Assembly (NCBI GenBank): GCA_019112875.1
Contig: DXIO01000036.1
Coordinates: 24,960-88,959 of the forward strand
Reading direction: 5' to 3'
Length of the DNA stretch: 64,000 nt
Origin: Candidatus Aquabacterium excrementipullorum
GTDB taxonomy: Bacteria; Pseudomonadota; Gammaproteobacteria; Burkholderiales; Burkholderiaceae_C
The notes beneath the pieces were generated by a model that was not told the origin of the DNA, did not search any database, and saw nothing but the letters and a program-made list of their open reading frames with translations. Made by a program: the position numbers and the translations under genes. Shown here piece by piece: positions 53,852 to 62,870 of the stretch (positions are counted from its first letter, which is position 1; the number at the start of each line of letters is the position of its first letter).

Positions 53852-54991
53852 ATGACATCGAACTTCCCGCCCCTGGCGCGCATGGCTCTGGCCGTGGCCG
53901 CTGTCTCGGCAGCCCTGCCTGCGCTGGCCCAGGAGGTCGTGCGCATCGGCCACGTGGGCCCGGTGTCCGGCCCGCAGGCCCACTATGGCCGCGACAACGA
54001 GAACGGCGCACGCATGGCCGTGGACGAGCTCAATGCCCAGGGCGTGACCATCGCCGGCAAGAAGCTGCGCTTCGAGCTGATCGCCGAAGACGACGCGGCC
54101 GATCCCAAGCAGGGCACGGCCGCTGCGCAGAAGCTGTGCGATGCCAAGGTGAATGGCGTGGTCGGGCACCTGAACTCTGGCACCACGCTGCCGGCTGCCA
54201 AGGTCTACAACGGCTGTGGTTTGCCGATGATCTCGCCCTCGGCTACCAACCCGCAGTTGACGGCGCTGGGCTACAAGAACGTCTACCGCCTGCTGGCCAA
54301 CGACAACGCGCTGGGCGCGGGTCTGGCCAAGCATGCCTTCGAGGTGCTCAAGCTCAAGAAGGTGGCCGTGATCGACGACCGCACGGCTTACGGGCAAGGC
54401 GTGGCCGAGGTGTTCAAGAACACCGCGCGCAAGCTGGGCATGGAGGTGGTGAGTGAGCAGTACACGAACGATCGGGCCGTGGACTTCACCGCCATCCTCA
54501 CCGCCATCAAGGGCAAGAAGCCTGATGGCATCTTCTTCGGCGGCATGGACCCGCAGGCTGGCCCCATGCTGCGCCAGATGCAGCAGTTGGGTCTGACCAA
54601 GGCCTACCTGTTCGGTGGCGACGGCATCTGCACCGAGAAGCTGGCGGATCTGGCCAGTGGGGCGCGCACGTTGAGCAACGTGGTGTGCGCCATCGGCGGC
54701 CTGTCCATCGACAAGCTGCCGGGCGGCCAGGACTGGCGCAAGCGCTACGACGCCAAGTTCCCCAAGCAGTTCCAGGTGTACTCGCCGTATACATACGATG
54801 CGACCATGGTGCTGGTGGATGCGATGAAGCGCGCCAACTCCACCGATCCCAAGGTGTACGCACCCAAGATCGCGCAGACCAACTACAAGGGTGTGACCGC
54901 TCAGGTGCAGTTCGAGCCCAATGGTGAGCTGAAGAATCCCGCGATGTCGCTGTACACCTACAAGGATGGCAAACGCATCAACGCGAACTGA
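53852..54991 (+). CDS. Branched-chain amino acid-type ABC substrate-binding protein
   Basis: 379 residues, LivJ/LivK family periplasmic binding protein (type 1 fold). Signal peptide of ~26 residues (MALAVAAVSAALPALAQ core). Ligand-binding segments include GHVGPVSGPQAHYGRDNENG, HLNSGTTLPAAKVYNGCGLP and SPSATNPQLTALG; a Leu/Ile/Val or other amide ligand cannot be told apart by eye. Unusual as a stand-alone gene: no permease or ATPase genes flank it. Followed at once by tRNA-Ser. Confidence 0.88.
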   Translation: MTSNFPPLARMALAVAAVSAALPALAQEVVRIGHVGPVSGPQAHYGRDNENGARMAVDELNAQGVTIAGKKLRFELIAEDDAADPKQGTAAAQKLCDAKVNGVVGHLNSGTTLPAAKVYNGCGLPMISPSATNPQLTALGYKNVYRLLANDNALGAGLAKHAFEVLKLKKVAVIDDRTAYGQGVAEVFKNTARKLGMEVVSEQYTNDRAVDFTAILTAIKGKKPDGIFFGGMDPQAGPMLRQMQQLGLTKAYLFGGDGICTEKLADLASGARTLSNVVCAIGGLSIDKLPGGQDWRKRYDAKFPKQFQVYSPYTYDATMVLVDAMKRANSTDPKVYAPKIAQTNYKGVTAQVQFEPNGELKNPAMSLYTYKDGKRINAN

Positions 54992-55021
54992 TCGATAAGC
55001 CTGCTACAATGGAGGGCTTCC

Positions 55022-55112
<91 letters not shown>

Positions 55113-55118
55113 GATTGC

Positions 55119-55145
55119 AAAACGGGCCCTTTGGGGCCCGTTTTT
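55119..55145 (+). terminator. Intrinsic terminator after tRNA-Ser
   Basis: ACGGGCCC/GGGCCCGT stem (55122-55141) with a TTTG loop, extended by A/T pairs and followed by five T. Confidence 0.85.
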
Positions 55146-55320
55146 CATGGCGGCCTCCAATTCGCTACCTCGTCACCACCCGCGTTGCTCAAGGATTTGG
55201 CGTTTCAGGCGCCATGACCCATACGCCGTTCACGATGAATGGTCTGGGTGCCAAGGTGCAGGATCTGATGGTGTCGAAACCCTGAATGGGAGGTACGGCC
55301 GGGTGCGTCGCCGGGCCCGT

Positions 55321-57138
55321 TCAGGCGAGCCGGGAAGCCTGGTGCAGGCCGGGCCAGCGTCCGGGCTCGCTGCCCAGCCAGTGTTCCAGCGCCAGCACCG
55401 GCATGGGCTTGGCGATCCAGTACCCCTGGCCCTCGTCGCACCCCCAGTGGGCCAGGGCCTGGTAGGCGGCCTCGGTCTCGATGCCCTCGGCCACCACGGT
55501 GTGCTTGATCTCATGGGCCAGGCGCACGAGGGCCGGCACGATGGCCTGATCGGTGGCGTCTTCCAGCAGGTTGCGCACGAAGGACTGATCCACCTTCAGG
55601 GCATCGGCCGACAATGTCTTGAGGTAGGTCAGGTTGCTGTAGCCCGTGCCGAAATCGTCGATCGCCACCTTGACGCCCAGTGCACGCAGGCGCAGCAGGT
55701 GCTGGCGTAAGCGCTCGGGCTGGTGGGTGAGGGCGCTTTCGGTGAATTCCAGTTCGATCCGGTGCGGGTCGACGGCATGCCGCTCGATCAATGTGCACAG
55801 CTCGTTGGCGAAGCCCGGGCGGTCCAGGTCCAGCGCGGACACGTTGAAGGCCATGGTCAGGTTCAGTCCCTGGCGCTGCCAGATGCCTGCCTGCTGCAAG
55901 GCCTGCGCCATCACCCACTGGGTGATGCTTTCGATCAGCGCGGTCTTCTCGGCCAGGGGGATGAACTCGGCCGGAGAAACCGGGCCAAGCGTCGGGCTGT
56001 TCCAGCGCAGCAGCGCCTCTACGCCGACGCAACGGCCGGTGCGCAGGTCCACCTTGGGCTGGTAATGCAGCGCGAGTTCGTCGCCACCCCGGTTGAGCAC
56101 CAGGGACAGCGCGGAAAGCACCTGAAATGAGCGGCGCTGGCTTTCATGCTGGCGGCTGTCGTAGAAGGCCCAGTCACCGCCGTCCTGGCGCACGGAATCG
56201 CTGGTACTGACCAGCGCGCGGATCACATCCGGCGGGCTGAAGCGCTCGGGCAGGCGCATGGTCCCCATCGTGACGCGCGCGTTATGGGGGATGTCACCCA
56301 TCCACAGAGGCTCTGCGCATGCCTGACCGATGCTGGTGAGCAAGTCTGCGAGCGCTTCATCCTCCCGTTCGAGGATGAAGCCCAGGCGCGTGGTGCTGAT
56401 GCGGTAGAGGGTGGTTTCCGGTGGCAGCAGGCTCAGCAGCCGGTCGCGTGCCGCCAGCAGGTAGTCGTCGGCGTAGCGATAGCCCAGGGCCTTGACCATG
56501 TCGTTGAAGTATTCGGCGCCGCAAAGGTCCACCGCCACCGCACAGAGGCTGGTGGACGCGCAGGTGCCGGCCTGACTGTGCTGTTCCAGGTCGTCCAGCA
56601 GTCGTGCGCGGTTGGGCAGCACCATGGTCGCGTCCATGTAGCCGATGGTGCGCAGCGATTCCAGCCGCATCGTGACCATCGCCGCCATGCTCAGCAGCAT
56701 GGCGTGTTCCTGAGGCCCGAAGCTGTCGTGCGGTACGGTGTCGATCAGGCACAGGGTGCCCAGGTTCAGGCCTTCCCGGCTGGTCAGTGGGGCGCCCGCG
56801 TAGAAGCGGATGTTCGGCGAGCCTGTGACGAGGAGGTTGTCCTTGAAGCGCGCATCGTGGCGGGCATCGGGGACCACCATCACCTCGGGTTGCAGGATGG
56901 CGTAGGCGCAGAAGGCCTGGTCACGGGGTGTCTCCTGCACCGACATGCCCACGCGGGACTTGAACCACTGCCGCTCCTGGTCGATCAGCGCGATCAGCGC
57001 GATGGGCACACCGAACACCTGGCTGGCCAGGCGAGTGATGAGATCGAAGGCCTGGTCTGGCGGGGTATCGAGAATGCACAGCTCGCGCAGCAGGGCCAGG
57101 CGCTTGAGTTCGTTGAGCGGTACGGGGACGCTGCTCAT
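55321..57138 (-). CDS. GAF-GGDEF-EAL cyclic-di-GMP signalling protein
   Basis: 605 residues from ATG 57138; a longer frame begins with TTG. GAF domain at about 25-165 (ALIDQERQWFKSRVGM), a degenerate GGDEF at about 175-330 in which the signature is replaced (RISTTRLGFIL), and an EAL domain at about 345-600 with intact EALLRW, EFTES, IDDFGTGYSNLTYLK, KVDQSF, VAEGIE and QGYWIAKPM. Predicted phosphodiesterase lowering c-di-GMP, with the GAF domain sensing an unknown ligand. The GGDEF part is likely regulatory only. Confidence 0.9.
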   Translation of the reverse strand: MSSVPVPLNELKRLALLRELCILDTPPDQAFDLITRLASQVFGVPIALIALIDQERQWFKSRVGMSVQETPRDQAFCAYAILQPEVMVVPDARHDARFKDNLLVTGSPNIRFYAGAPLTSREGLNLGTLCLIDTVPHDSFGPQEHAMLLSMAAMVTMRLESLRTIGYMDATMVLPNRARLLDDLEQHSQAGTCASTSLCAVAVDLCGAEYFNDMVKALGYRYADDYLLAARDRLLSLLPPETTLYRISTTRLGFILEREDEALADLLTSIGQACAEPLWMGDIPHNARVTMGTMRLPERFSPPDVIRALVSTSDSVRQDGGDWAFYDSRQHESQRRSFQVLSALSLVLNRGGDELALHYQPKVDLRTGRCVGVEALLRWNSPTLGPVSPAEFIPLAEKTALIESITQWVMAQALQQAGIWQRQGLNLTMAFNVSALDLDRPGFANELCTLIERHAVDPHRIELEFTESALTHQPERLRQHLLRLRALGVKVAIDDFGTGYSNLTYLKTLSADALKVDQSFVRNLLEDATDQAIVPALVRLAHEIKHTVVAEGIETEAAYQALAHWGCDEGQGYWIAKPMPVLALEHWLGSEPGRWPGLHQASRLA

Positions 57139-57306
57139 CGCAGGCCGGTGTGGTGGGGGGCTTTCATGGTGAGTCGATTGTGACGAGGCATCGCGGCCCG
57201 TGGACGATGGCGTGGCCGAGGTTTCCGGCAGGGCCGTGGTTTTTGCGCGGAGTTTCAATTTTTCAGGGCCGCTTGCGGGAGCTGGCCCATGACGCGCAGG
57301 CGCTGA

Positions 57307-59046
57307 TCAGAAACTCGTCCATTCTTCGTCGGCCACTGGCGCTTCGACGCGCGAGCGGGCCGGTGTGGGGGCGGGGCTGGCCTGGAGGGCCTTTCTGGGC
57401 GCGGGCGCGATCGCCGGGCGGGCCACAGGGGCCGGCGGGCGCTTGGCGCCACTGACCGACACAGGGGCCTGCACCACGGGCTGCTCTGCGTGGCTTGCGG
57501 GGTACAGCTTGAACACGGCCACCGAATTCGTGAGCCGTTGCGCCTGCTGTGCCAGGCTGCCGGCGGCCGCGGCGCTTTCCTCGACCAGCGCCGCGTTCTG
57601 CTGCGTGACCTGGTCCATCTGCGCCACGGCCTGGTTGACTTGGCCGATGCCGCTGCTCTGTTCGTGGACAGCGCTGGCGATCTCGCCGATCAGGTCGTTG
57701 ACCTTCTGGACCTGGGCCACGATGTCCCGCATCGCGGTTCCGGCGGCGTCGACCTGCTGGCTGCCGGTTTCCACCTTGGCCACGGAATCGTTGATCAGCG
57801 TCTTGATCTCCTTGGCCGCGTCGGCGCTGCGGCGTGCCAGGGTGCGCACCTCGCCGGCCACCACGGCAAAGCCACGGCCTTGCTCGCCCGCGCGGGCCGC
57901 TTCCACGGCGGCATTGAGGGCCAGGATGTTGGTCTGGAAGGCAATGCCATCGATCACGCCGATGATGTCTGCGATCTTGCGGCTGCTGTCGGAGATGGCG
58001 TTCATGGTGCCGACCACCTGCTGCATGACGTCGCCGCCACGGCCGGCCGAGTTGCAGGCGGCGGCGGCGAGTTGGCTGGCCTGCTGGGCATTGTCCGAAC
58101 TCTGGCGCACTGTGCCGGTGATCTCTTCCATCGAGCTGGCGGTTTCCTGCAGGCTGGAGGCCTGCTGTTCGGTGCGGCTGGACAGGTCCTGGTTGCCGGC
58201 GGCGATCTGGTTGGACGCGGTGGTCACCGAGTCGACACCCGAGCGCACGTCGGCGACGACGCGCCGCAGGGCGCTCACGGTGTCGGATAGCGCGCGCTGC
58301 AGATCGCCGATCTCGTCGGTGCGGTCAACGGCCACGTCCACGGTCAGGTCTCCACCCGCCACGGCCTGGAGCGAGTCCACGACGCCGCGCACAGGGCGCG
58401 TCACCGAGCGGGTGACCAGCACGCCGGCCACGCCCGCCACCACCAACGCCAGCACGGCCGCGCCGATCATCGTCAACGAGGCCTGATCCACACGCTCGAC
58501 GGCAGCCACGCCCGAGGCGGTCATCAACTCTTCCTGCTGGGCCGTGAGTTCGCCCAGGGCCTTGACGTATTCCAGCTGCTCCGGCCGAAGCTTTTGCATC
58601 AATTGGTTTTTCGCCCCGCCCATGTCGCCGTTGCGAACCATTTCCAGAAAGGGATCGAGGCTCGCGATGTAGTCGGCGCGCTCCTTGAGCACGGCGCCGA
58701 GCAGCGCCTTGCCCCTGTCGCTCCTGACCATGGGCTGTAGCTTGGCGAACACGCCCCGAAGGGTTTCGCGCGACGCCTGAATCATCTTGATCTCGGGCTC
58801 GCGTTCTTCAGGCGTGTCCATGATCAGCAGGTTGCGGGTGGAGCGTGCCTGCTGGTTCAGTTCACGGTCGATGGCCGTGACGAGCTGGACCTTGACGTAG
58901 CGGTCGTTGAGCATGCTGTCGATCTCGGCACCAATGGACGTGAGTCCCAGCTTGGCGATGGCGACGATGGCCAGCAGCAGCAGCAACAAAGCCGCGAACG
59001 AGGCACCCAGGCGGGCACCGATGCGAAGGTTGGTGAACGAGCTCAC
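57307..59046 (-). CDS. Methyl-accepting chemotaxis protein
   Basis: 579 residues from GTG 59046, chosen because AGGAGG lies eight bases upstream; the ATG further out is poor. Class with N-terminal helix (residues 10-34), periplasmic four-helix-type sensor (~140 residues, Tar-like length), second helix (about 190-213), HAMP, then the signalling domain with [20 protein letters not shown] and [20 protein letters not shown]. The C terminus, EEWTSF, matches the xWxxF pentapeptide that tethers CheR/CheB. No other chemotaxis genes in the window. Confidence 0.93.
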   Translation of the reverse strand: MSSFTNLRIGARLGASFAALLLLLLAIVAIAKLGLTSIGAEIDSMLNDRYVKVQLVTAIDRELNQQARSTRNLLIMDTPEEREPEIKMIQASRETLRGVFAKLQPMVRSDRGKALLGAVLKERADYIASLDPFLEMVRNGDMGGAKNQLMQKLRPEQLEYVKALGELTAQQEELMTASGVAAVERVDQASLTMIGAAVLALVVAGVAGVLVTRSVTRPVRGVVDSLQAVAGGDLTVDVAVDRTDEIGDLQRALSDTVSALRRVVADVRSGVDSVTTASNQIAAGNQDLSSRTEQQASSLQETASSMEEITGTVRQSSDNAQQASQLAAAACNSAGRGGDVMQQVVGTMNAISDSSRKIADIIGVIDGIAFQTNILALNAAVEAARAGEQGRGFAVVAGEVRTLARRSADAAKEIKTLINDSVAKVETGSQQVDAAGTAMRDIVAQVQKVNDLIGEIASAVHEQSSGIGQVNQAVAQMDQVTQQNAALVEESAAAAGSLAQQAQRLTNSVAVFKLYPASHAEQPVVQAPVSVSGAKRPPAPVARPAIAPAPRKALQASPAPTPARSRVEAPVADEEWTSF

Positions 59047-59348
59047 TGCAGATTCCTCCTGAAATGCTCTTGGAAGGTGCCCGGTCGCGGACTTTTGTGT
59101 CCCGCGGCACCACGGTTGCACCAGCACCATCGTCAGGGGAGCGGCCGCAGTGGCCAGGCGCGGGCATGGGTGGCCGGGCGGTAGCTGGCGCCTACCGCGC
59201 CGGTACCTGTGGAATCACGGGCACCGCGTCTGAGTCAGATGTGTCCAGGGAAGTATCGGCCGCGCGTTGTGAAACTGAATCGGAAGTTAAGGGTGAAGAG
59301 CCCATCAAGCCGGTTCGACTTGATCCTTGTCAAATCGGTGCCTCGTCA
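59047..59348. other. Intergenic region before the chemoreceptor gene
   Basis: 302 bases without a gene. It holds the AGGAGG ribosome site for the chemoreceptor and an imperfect palindrome ATCAAGCCG-GTT-CGACTTGAT (59304-59324; 8 of 9 pairs match), which may be a regulator site or the 3' hairpin of the LprI-like gene; no T-run follows. I saw no clear flagellar sigma-28 promoter. Confidence 0.45.
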
Positions 59349-60728
59349 TCAGGGATCGACCGGGAACAGTGTCGAGGCCTGTGTCCGCGTTTCCTGGCGA
59401 AACTCGCACACCTGCTCGGTCTTGCCCTTGTTGATCTGGAAGAGCCCCGGTTTCCCGTGGCGCGAAGCCGCGAGGTAGAAGCGGCCGTCGACCTTGTAGA
59501 TCTCCAGCGCGCCTTCGTCCAGCGCGCTGAGCTGCTCGTTGAGCGGGCCACGCTGCACGCCGCCCAGGTCGCCCATCAACACCGACCACCACACGTCGGT
59601 GGCGCCGCAGCCGGCGCTCGAGGTATGCCGGAAGCGGGCAATGCGTTCGGCCTTGCCGTCGCGGTCCAGGTCGGTGCGCAGCAGGCCGATGTCTTCGGCG
59701 TCGTCGCCGTAGCGCTGGATGAACTCGTCGCGATGGCCCTGCAGGCGGCGGCTGAAGGGCGGAACTTCGGTGGCATCCTGCCACTTGAGCGGCTTGACCT
59801 CCGCGTTGGCCACGGCTTCGCACACGCGCGGCTGGCGGGCCGACACCACCTTCAGGCCCATTTTGCGGCTCTTGAGCAGGCACAGGGGGCGCGTGCGCCC
59901 GTCTGGTTTGATCCAGGAGATCATGCTGGGCCTGTCGGGGTTGGCCAGATCGGCGGTGACGATGTAATTGCGTCCCTGGTGGACGATGGGGTAATCGCCC
60001 CCGCCCAGATAGGCCCAGCGGATCTGATCGCTCGGGTCTGGCACGGCATCGACGCCGACGTCGGTGCCCTTCGCATCCAGCAGATAGGGCAGGTTGTAGG
60101 TCTGGTAGGCCGGGCAGCTGCCCCCGGTGAGGAAACTGGCGAAGCGGGTGGGCGGGGCGCCTGGCGCCAGCCTGAGCAGGTAGATGGTGCGTGCTTCGGC
60201 CGGCCAGCCCAGTTCGCGGCTTTGCAGACGCGATTTCTCTGCGGACGTGAAAGCCGAATCGGAGGGCGGCGGGGCGTCCGCAAAGGGCCATTGGTCCATG
60301 CCCGGCACCGCCAGTGACGACAGGCGTTGCCGGTCGGCCAGATTGGCGAGGGCCTGGCAGGTGTCCTGCGCATCACCGCTGGACAGCGGCTTATCGGTGA
60401 TCCGGGCATGGGAGGCGAACAGGCGTGCCAACTCGGCCGTGCGGGCCTGGTAGGTGCGCAGCAGGCAATCGTGCTGGCGGCAACGGTCGAGCACTTTGCG
60501 CTGCCAGGCCAGTTGCTGGGCCTTCAATGCCTTGGGATCCGGCACGGCCCCCAAGGCCAGGCGCAGGGCGTTGGCCATGGCCTCATCCAGTTCCTTGATG
60601 CGCAGGTCGGCGCAGTAGGCCGCGTCGGCCCGGCTCAGCTTGCCACCCGCGCAACGGTCGCGCGCCTGTGCCGCCGACACGGCCAGCGCCAAGGCCAGCA
60701 AGGGGATCAAAGGCAGGCGACGGGTCAT
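59349..60728 (-). CDS. Secreted protein with LprI-like N-terminal domain
   Basis: 459 residues. Signal peptide (LPLIPLLALALAVSAAQA) and a Cys-rich LprI/DUF1311-type domain (about 22-105: CAGGKLSRADAAYCADLRI, LDEAMANALRLAL, LDRCRQHDCL). LprI relatives inhibit lysozyme. The remaining ~350 residues are unlike known families I can recall; they contain a Ca-site-like DLDRDGKAERI and paired Cys. Periplasmic or secreted. Upstream of a small secreted gene and downstream-adjacent to the chemoreceptor promoter; no operon evidence. Confidence 0.7.
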   Translation of the reverse strand: MTRRLPLIPLLALALAVSAAQARDRCAGGKLSRADAAYCADLRIKELDEAMANALRLALGAVPDPKALKAQQLAWQRKVLDRCRQHDCLLRTYQARTAELARLFASHARITDKPLSSGDAQDTCQALANLADRQRLSSLAVPGMDQWPFADAPPPSDSAFTSAEKSRLQSRELGWPAEARTIYLLRLAPGAPPTRFASFLTGGSCPAYQTYNLPYLLDAKGTDVGVDAVPDPSDQIRWAYLGGGDYPIVHQGRNYIVTADLANPDRPSMISWIKPDGRTRPLCLLKSRKMGLKVVSARQPRVCEAVANAEVKPLKWQDATEVPPFSRRLQGHRDEFIQRYGDDAEDIGLLRTDLDRDGKAERIARFRHTSSAGCGATDVWWSVLMGDLGGVQRGPLNEQLSALDEGALEIYKVDGRFYLAASRHGKPGLFQINKGKTEQVCEFRQETRTQASTLFPVDP

Positions 60729-60794
60729 CGGAATCGGTGGTGATGCAAAGCGCAGGCTATCAGGCCCTGTGTGACCTCATCGGATGCCGGAGGT

Positions 60795-61277
60795 TCACAG
60801 GCCCCCGGTGGAGCGGGATTCATAGGACTTGATCTTGGTGCCCGACAGGGTGCGAACCAGCACCACCGTGTCTTCGCTTTCCACGGTCAGCGTGGGAATG
60901 TGGGACGCGCTGACCGAGGTCTGCGAGGTGTACGTGACCTTGGCCGTGGTCCAGGGGAAGCCCCCGGGGCGCACCTGCAGGTCATTGAACCGGGTATGGG
61001 TACGGGCCTGTAGCACCGTGAACGCGGCCGATGCCTGCTTGAGGTAACCGCACATTTCATACTTGCCGCCTTCGACCTCCCAGCGGCCACGGGCGCCCTG
61101 GGCCACCAGGCTCACTTGCACATCGCTGGTGTAGTCGTCACAGGCGTTGCCTTCGCCGGACATGGCCCGCACCGAGTGGCCGGCCAGCCAGGACTGCACA
61201 CGCCCCTCCGAAAAAGAAAAACGCGCGTGGGCGTAATAGGCGACACAGGCCAGGGCCAGCAGGAACAGCTTCCTCAT
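60795..61277 (-). CDS. Small secreted protein, function unknown
   Basis: 160 residues. N terminus MRKLFLLALACVAYYAHA is a signal peptide. Mature part ~142 residues, beta-rich composition with WTTAKVTYTSQTSVSASHIP and two Cys. No family recognised. ATG 61277; a divergent heme-binding-like gene lies 229 bases away. Confidence 0.65.
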   Translation of the reverse strand: MRKLFLLALACVAYYAHARFSFSEGRVQSWLAGHSVRAMSGEGNACDDYTSDVQVSLVAQGARGRWEVEGGKYEMCGYLKQASAAFTVLQARTHTRFNDLQVRPGGFPWTTAKVTYTSQTSVSASHIPTLTVESEDTVVLVRTLSGTKIKSYESRSTGGL

Positions 61278-61506
61278 GATGTTTTCGTATATGGAATGAC
61301 AACAGCTGAGCGTACCTTGCTTTTTGACCGCAGTGGCTTGGCAAAACTCCGTGTCACCGGACATCGACATTGCCGCCTGCACCGGCCCGCATGCCTTATG
61401 CATTCTGTGCGTGCCATATCCGGTTTGCGCAGTTCCCATGCGGCGTTTGTGCATGGACAGTCTCGGCCTTGTTGTTCATTTCCCATCCATTGGAGACTTT
61501 CCCAAC

Positions 61507-62025
61507 ATGACCGCTCTGCGTCTGTCGTCCACCTTGCTGGCCAGCTGCCTCGCGCTGGCATCCCTTTGTTCTGCACAGGCCCAGACGGCCTCGGGCTCCG
61601 GCCTGGTGGTGGAGCGCACCCTGTCAGCTGACGCCGCGCTGGAACTGGCCACGGTGGCGCTGCACCAATGCCGCAGCGCCGGCTACAAGGTGACGATCAC
61701 GGTGCTCAACCGCCATGCGCGGCCGGTGGTCGTGCTGAGCGATGACGGCGTCAACCCGCACACCATCGAGAACAGCGAGCGCAAGGCCTACACGGCCTTC
61801 ACCACGCGTGCACCGTCTGGCGACGTGGGCAAGCGTGCGCAACCCGGCCTGTCCGGCTTCCTGCAACTGGACAAGATTTCGCCGCTGGAAGGCGGCCTGC
61901 CCATCTGGTCAAGCAACAAGGAACTGGTCGGTGCCGTGGGCATCTCGGGTGCGCCCGGTGGTGACAAGGATGCGGCGTGCGGACAAGCCGGCATCGACCG
62001 CATCGCGCCCAAGCTGGCAGGTTGA
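61507..62025 (+). CDS. GlcG/HbpS-like heme-binding protein
   Basis: 172 residues. Signal peptide of ~26 residues (LLASCLALASLCSAQA). GlcG/DUF336-type domain follows: LSADAALELATVALHQCRSA, VLNRHARPVVVLSDDG, and GGLPIWSSNKELVGAVGISG. HbpS relatives bind haem outside the cell. Ends 29 bases before a convergent lipoprotein gene. Confidence 0.75.
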   Translation: MTALRLSSTLLASCLALASLCSAQAQTASGSGLVVERTLSADAALELATVALHQCRSAGYKVTITVLNRHARPVVVLSDDGVNPHTIENSERKAYTAFTTRAPSGDVGKRAQPGLSGFLQLDKISPLEGGLPIWSSNKELVGAVGISGAPGGDKDAACGQAGIDRIAPKLAG

Positions 62026-62054
62026 AGCCCCGCCCCTGACTGCCGGGCCTCACT

Positions 62055-62522
62055 TCAGTCCCGGCAGTAGCCTTCACCTGGCTTGACGGTGAGGCAATCG
62101 CGCTTGCCATCGAGCCATTTCATGCCGGTGGCCTTGCCATCGGTGGCGCGCAAGGTCTCGATGTGTCCCTGGCGCTCGAACTCGATGTGCTCGCCTGCGG
62201 CAAGTCCCTTGTACGGGCGCGGGCCGTCCAGATCCTGGATGGTGATGTCGTAGCGGCCTTTGCCTCCGGCCAGCCGCAGGAAGGTGCCTTCCGGCCCGTG
62301 CCATTGGCCCAGCCAGCGGTCGGTGATGGCACTTGAAGCCCGGGCGGGGGAGGAGGCCGCACTTGCGGTGCCTGCCTGCTCACCCAAGGGGTTCATGGTG
62401 TGCTCACGGGCTTGCGGGATGGGCGCCTTGATCTCATCGACGCCCTTGGAGCAGGCGCTCAGCACCAGCAGGGCCGCCAGCCCCAGGGGCATGAGTACGG
62501 TGGTCTTGACGTTCAAGCGCAT
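62055..62522 (-). CDS. Small lipoprotein, function unknown
   Basis: 155 residues. Signal peptide with lipobox LSAC (LVLSACSKG), so membrane-anchored after Cys processing. The mature part has WLGQWHGPEGTFLRLAGGKG and YDITIQDLDGPRPYKGLAAG, resembling a small beta barrel. No family named. Six bases separate it from the cupin gene's stop at 62529, so they are probably cotranscribed. Confidence 0.7.
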   Translation of the reverse strand: MRLNVKTTVLMPLGLAALLVLSACSKGVDEIKAPIPQAREHTMNPLGEQAGTASAASSPARASSAITDRWLGQWHGPEGTFLRLAGGKGRYDITIQDLDGPRPYKGLAAGEHIEFERQGHIETLRATDGKATGMKWLDGKRDCLTVKPGEGYCRD

Positions 62523-62528
62523 CGCTTT

Positions 62529-62855
62529 TCACACCAGCACGACGGTCACCAGCGCAGAGGAATCCTCCAGCGCGTGCAGAGCGTGCTCTTCCTTCGCGGG
62601 CAGGTAGAGCAACTGCCCGGGCAGGAGCGTGCGCGCACCGGCGGTGACCATGACGTCCAGACGCCCCTCCAGGCACTGCACGGTGACTTCGCCATCGACA
62701 TGGTGAGAAGGCATGGACTTGCCCGCCTTCAGCACCACGCGCATCACTTCGAGTTGTTCGGATTTGAACAGCGCGCTGCTCTGTGCGTTGTCCAACTGCT
62801 CGCCAAGGGGGCCGATGTCGATCGGCTGGCAGGGTTCGAGGTGCTGCAGGGCCAT
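62529..62855 (-). CDS. Cupin-domain protein
   Basis: 108 residues, single small cupin barrel: MRVVLKAGKSMPSHHVDGEV (metal-type His pair) and the second motif LPGQLLYLPAKEEHALHALE. Role unknown; may bind a metal. Between a catalase gene and a lipoprotein gene on the same strand, 15 bases from the catalase stop, suggesting a stress-related operon. Confidence 0.75.
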   Translation of the reverse strand: MALQHLEPCQPIDIGPLGEQLDNAQSSALFKSEQLEVMRVVLKAGKSMPSHHVDGEVTVQCLEGRLDVMVTAGARTLLPGQLLYLPAKEEHALHALEDSSALVTVVLV

Positions 62856-62870
62856 GGGGGTCTCCTGATG

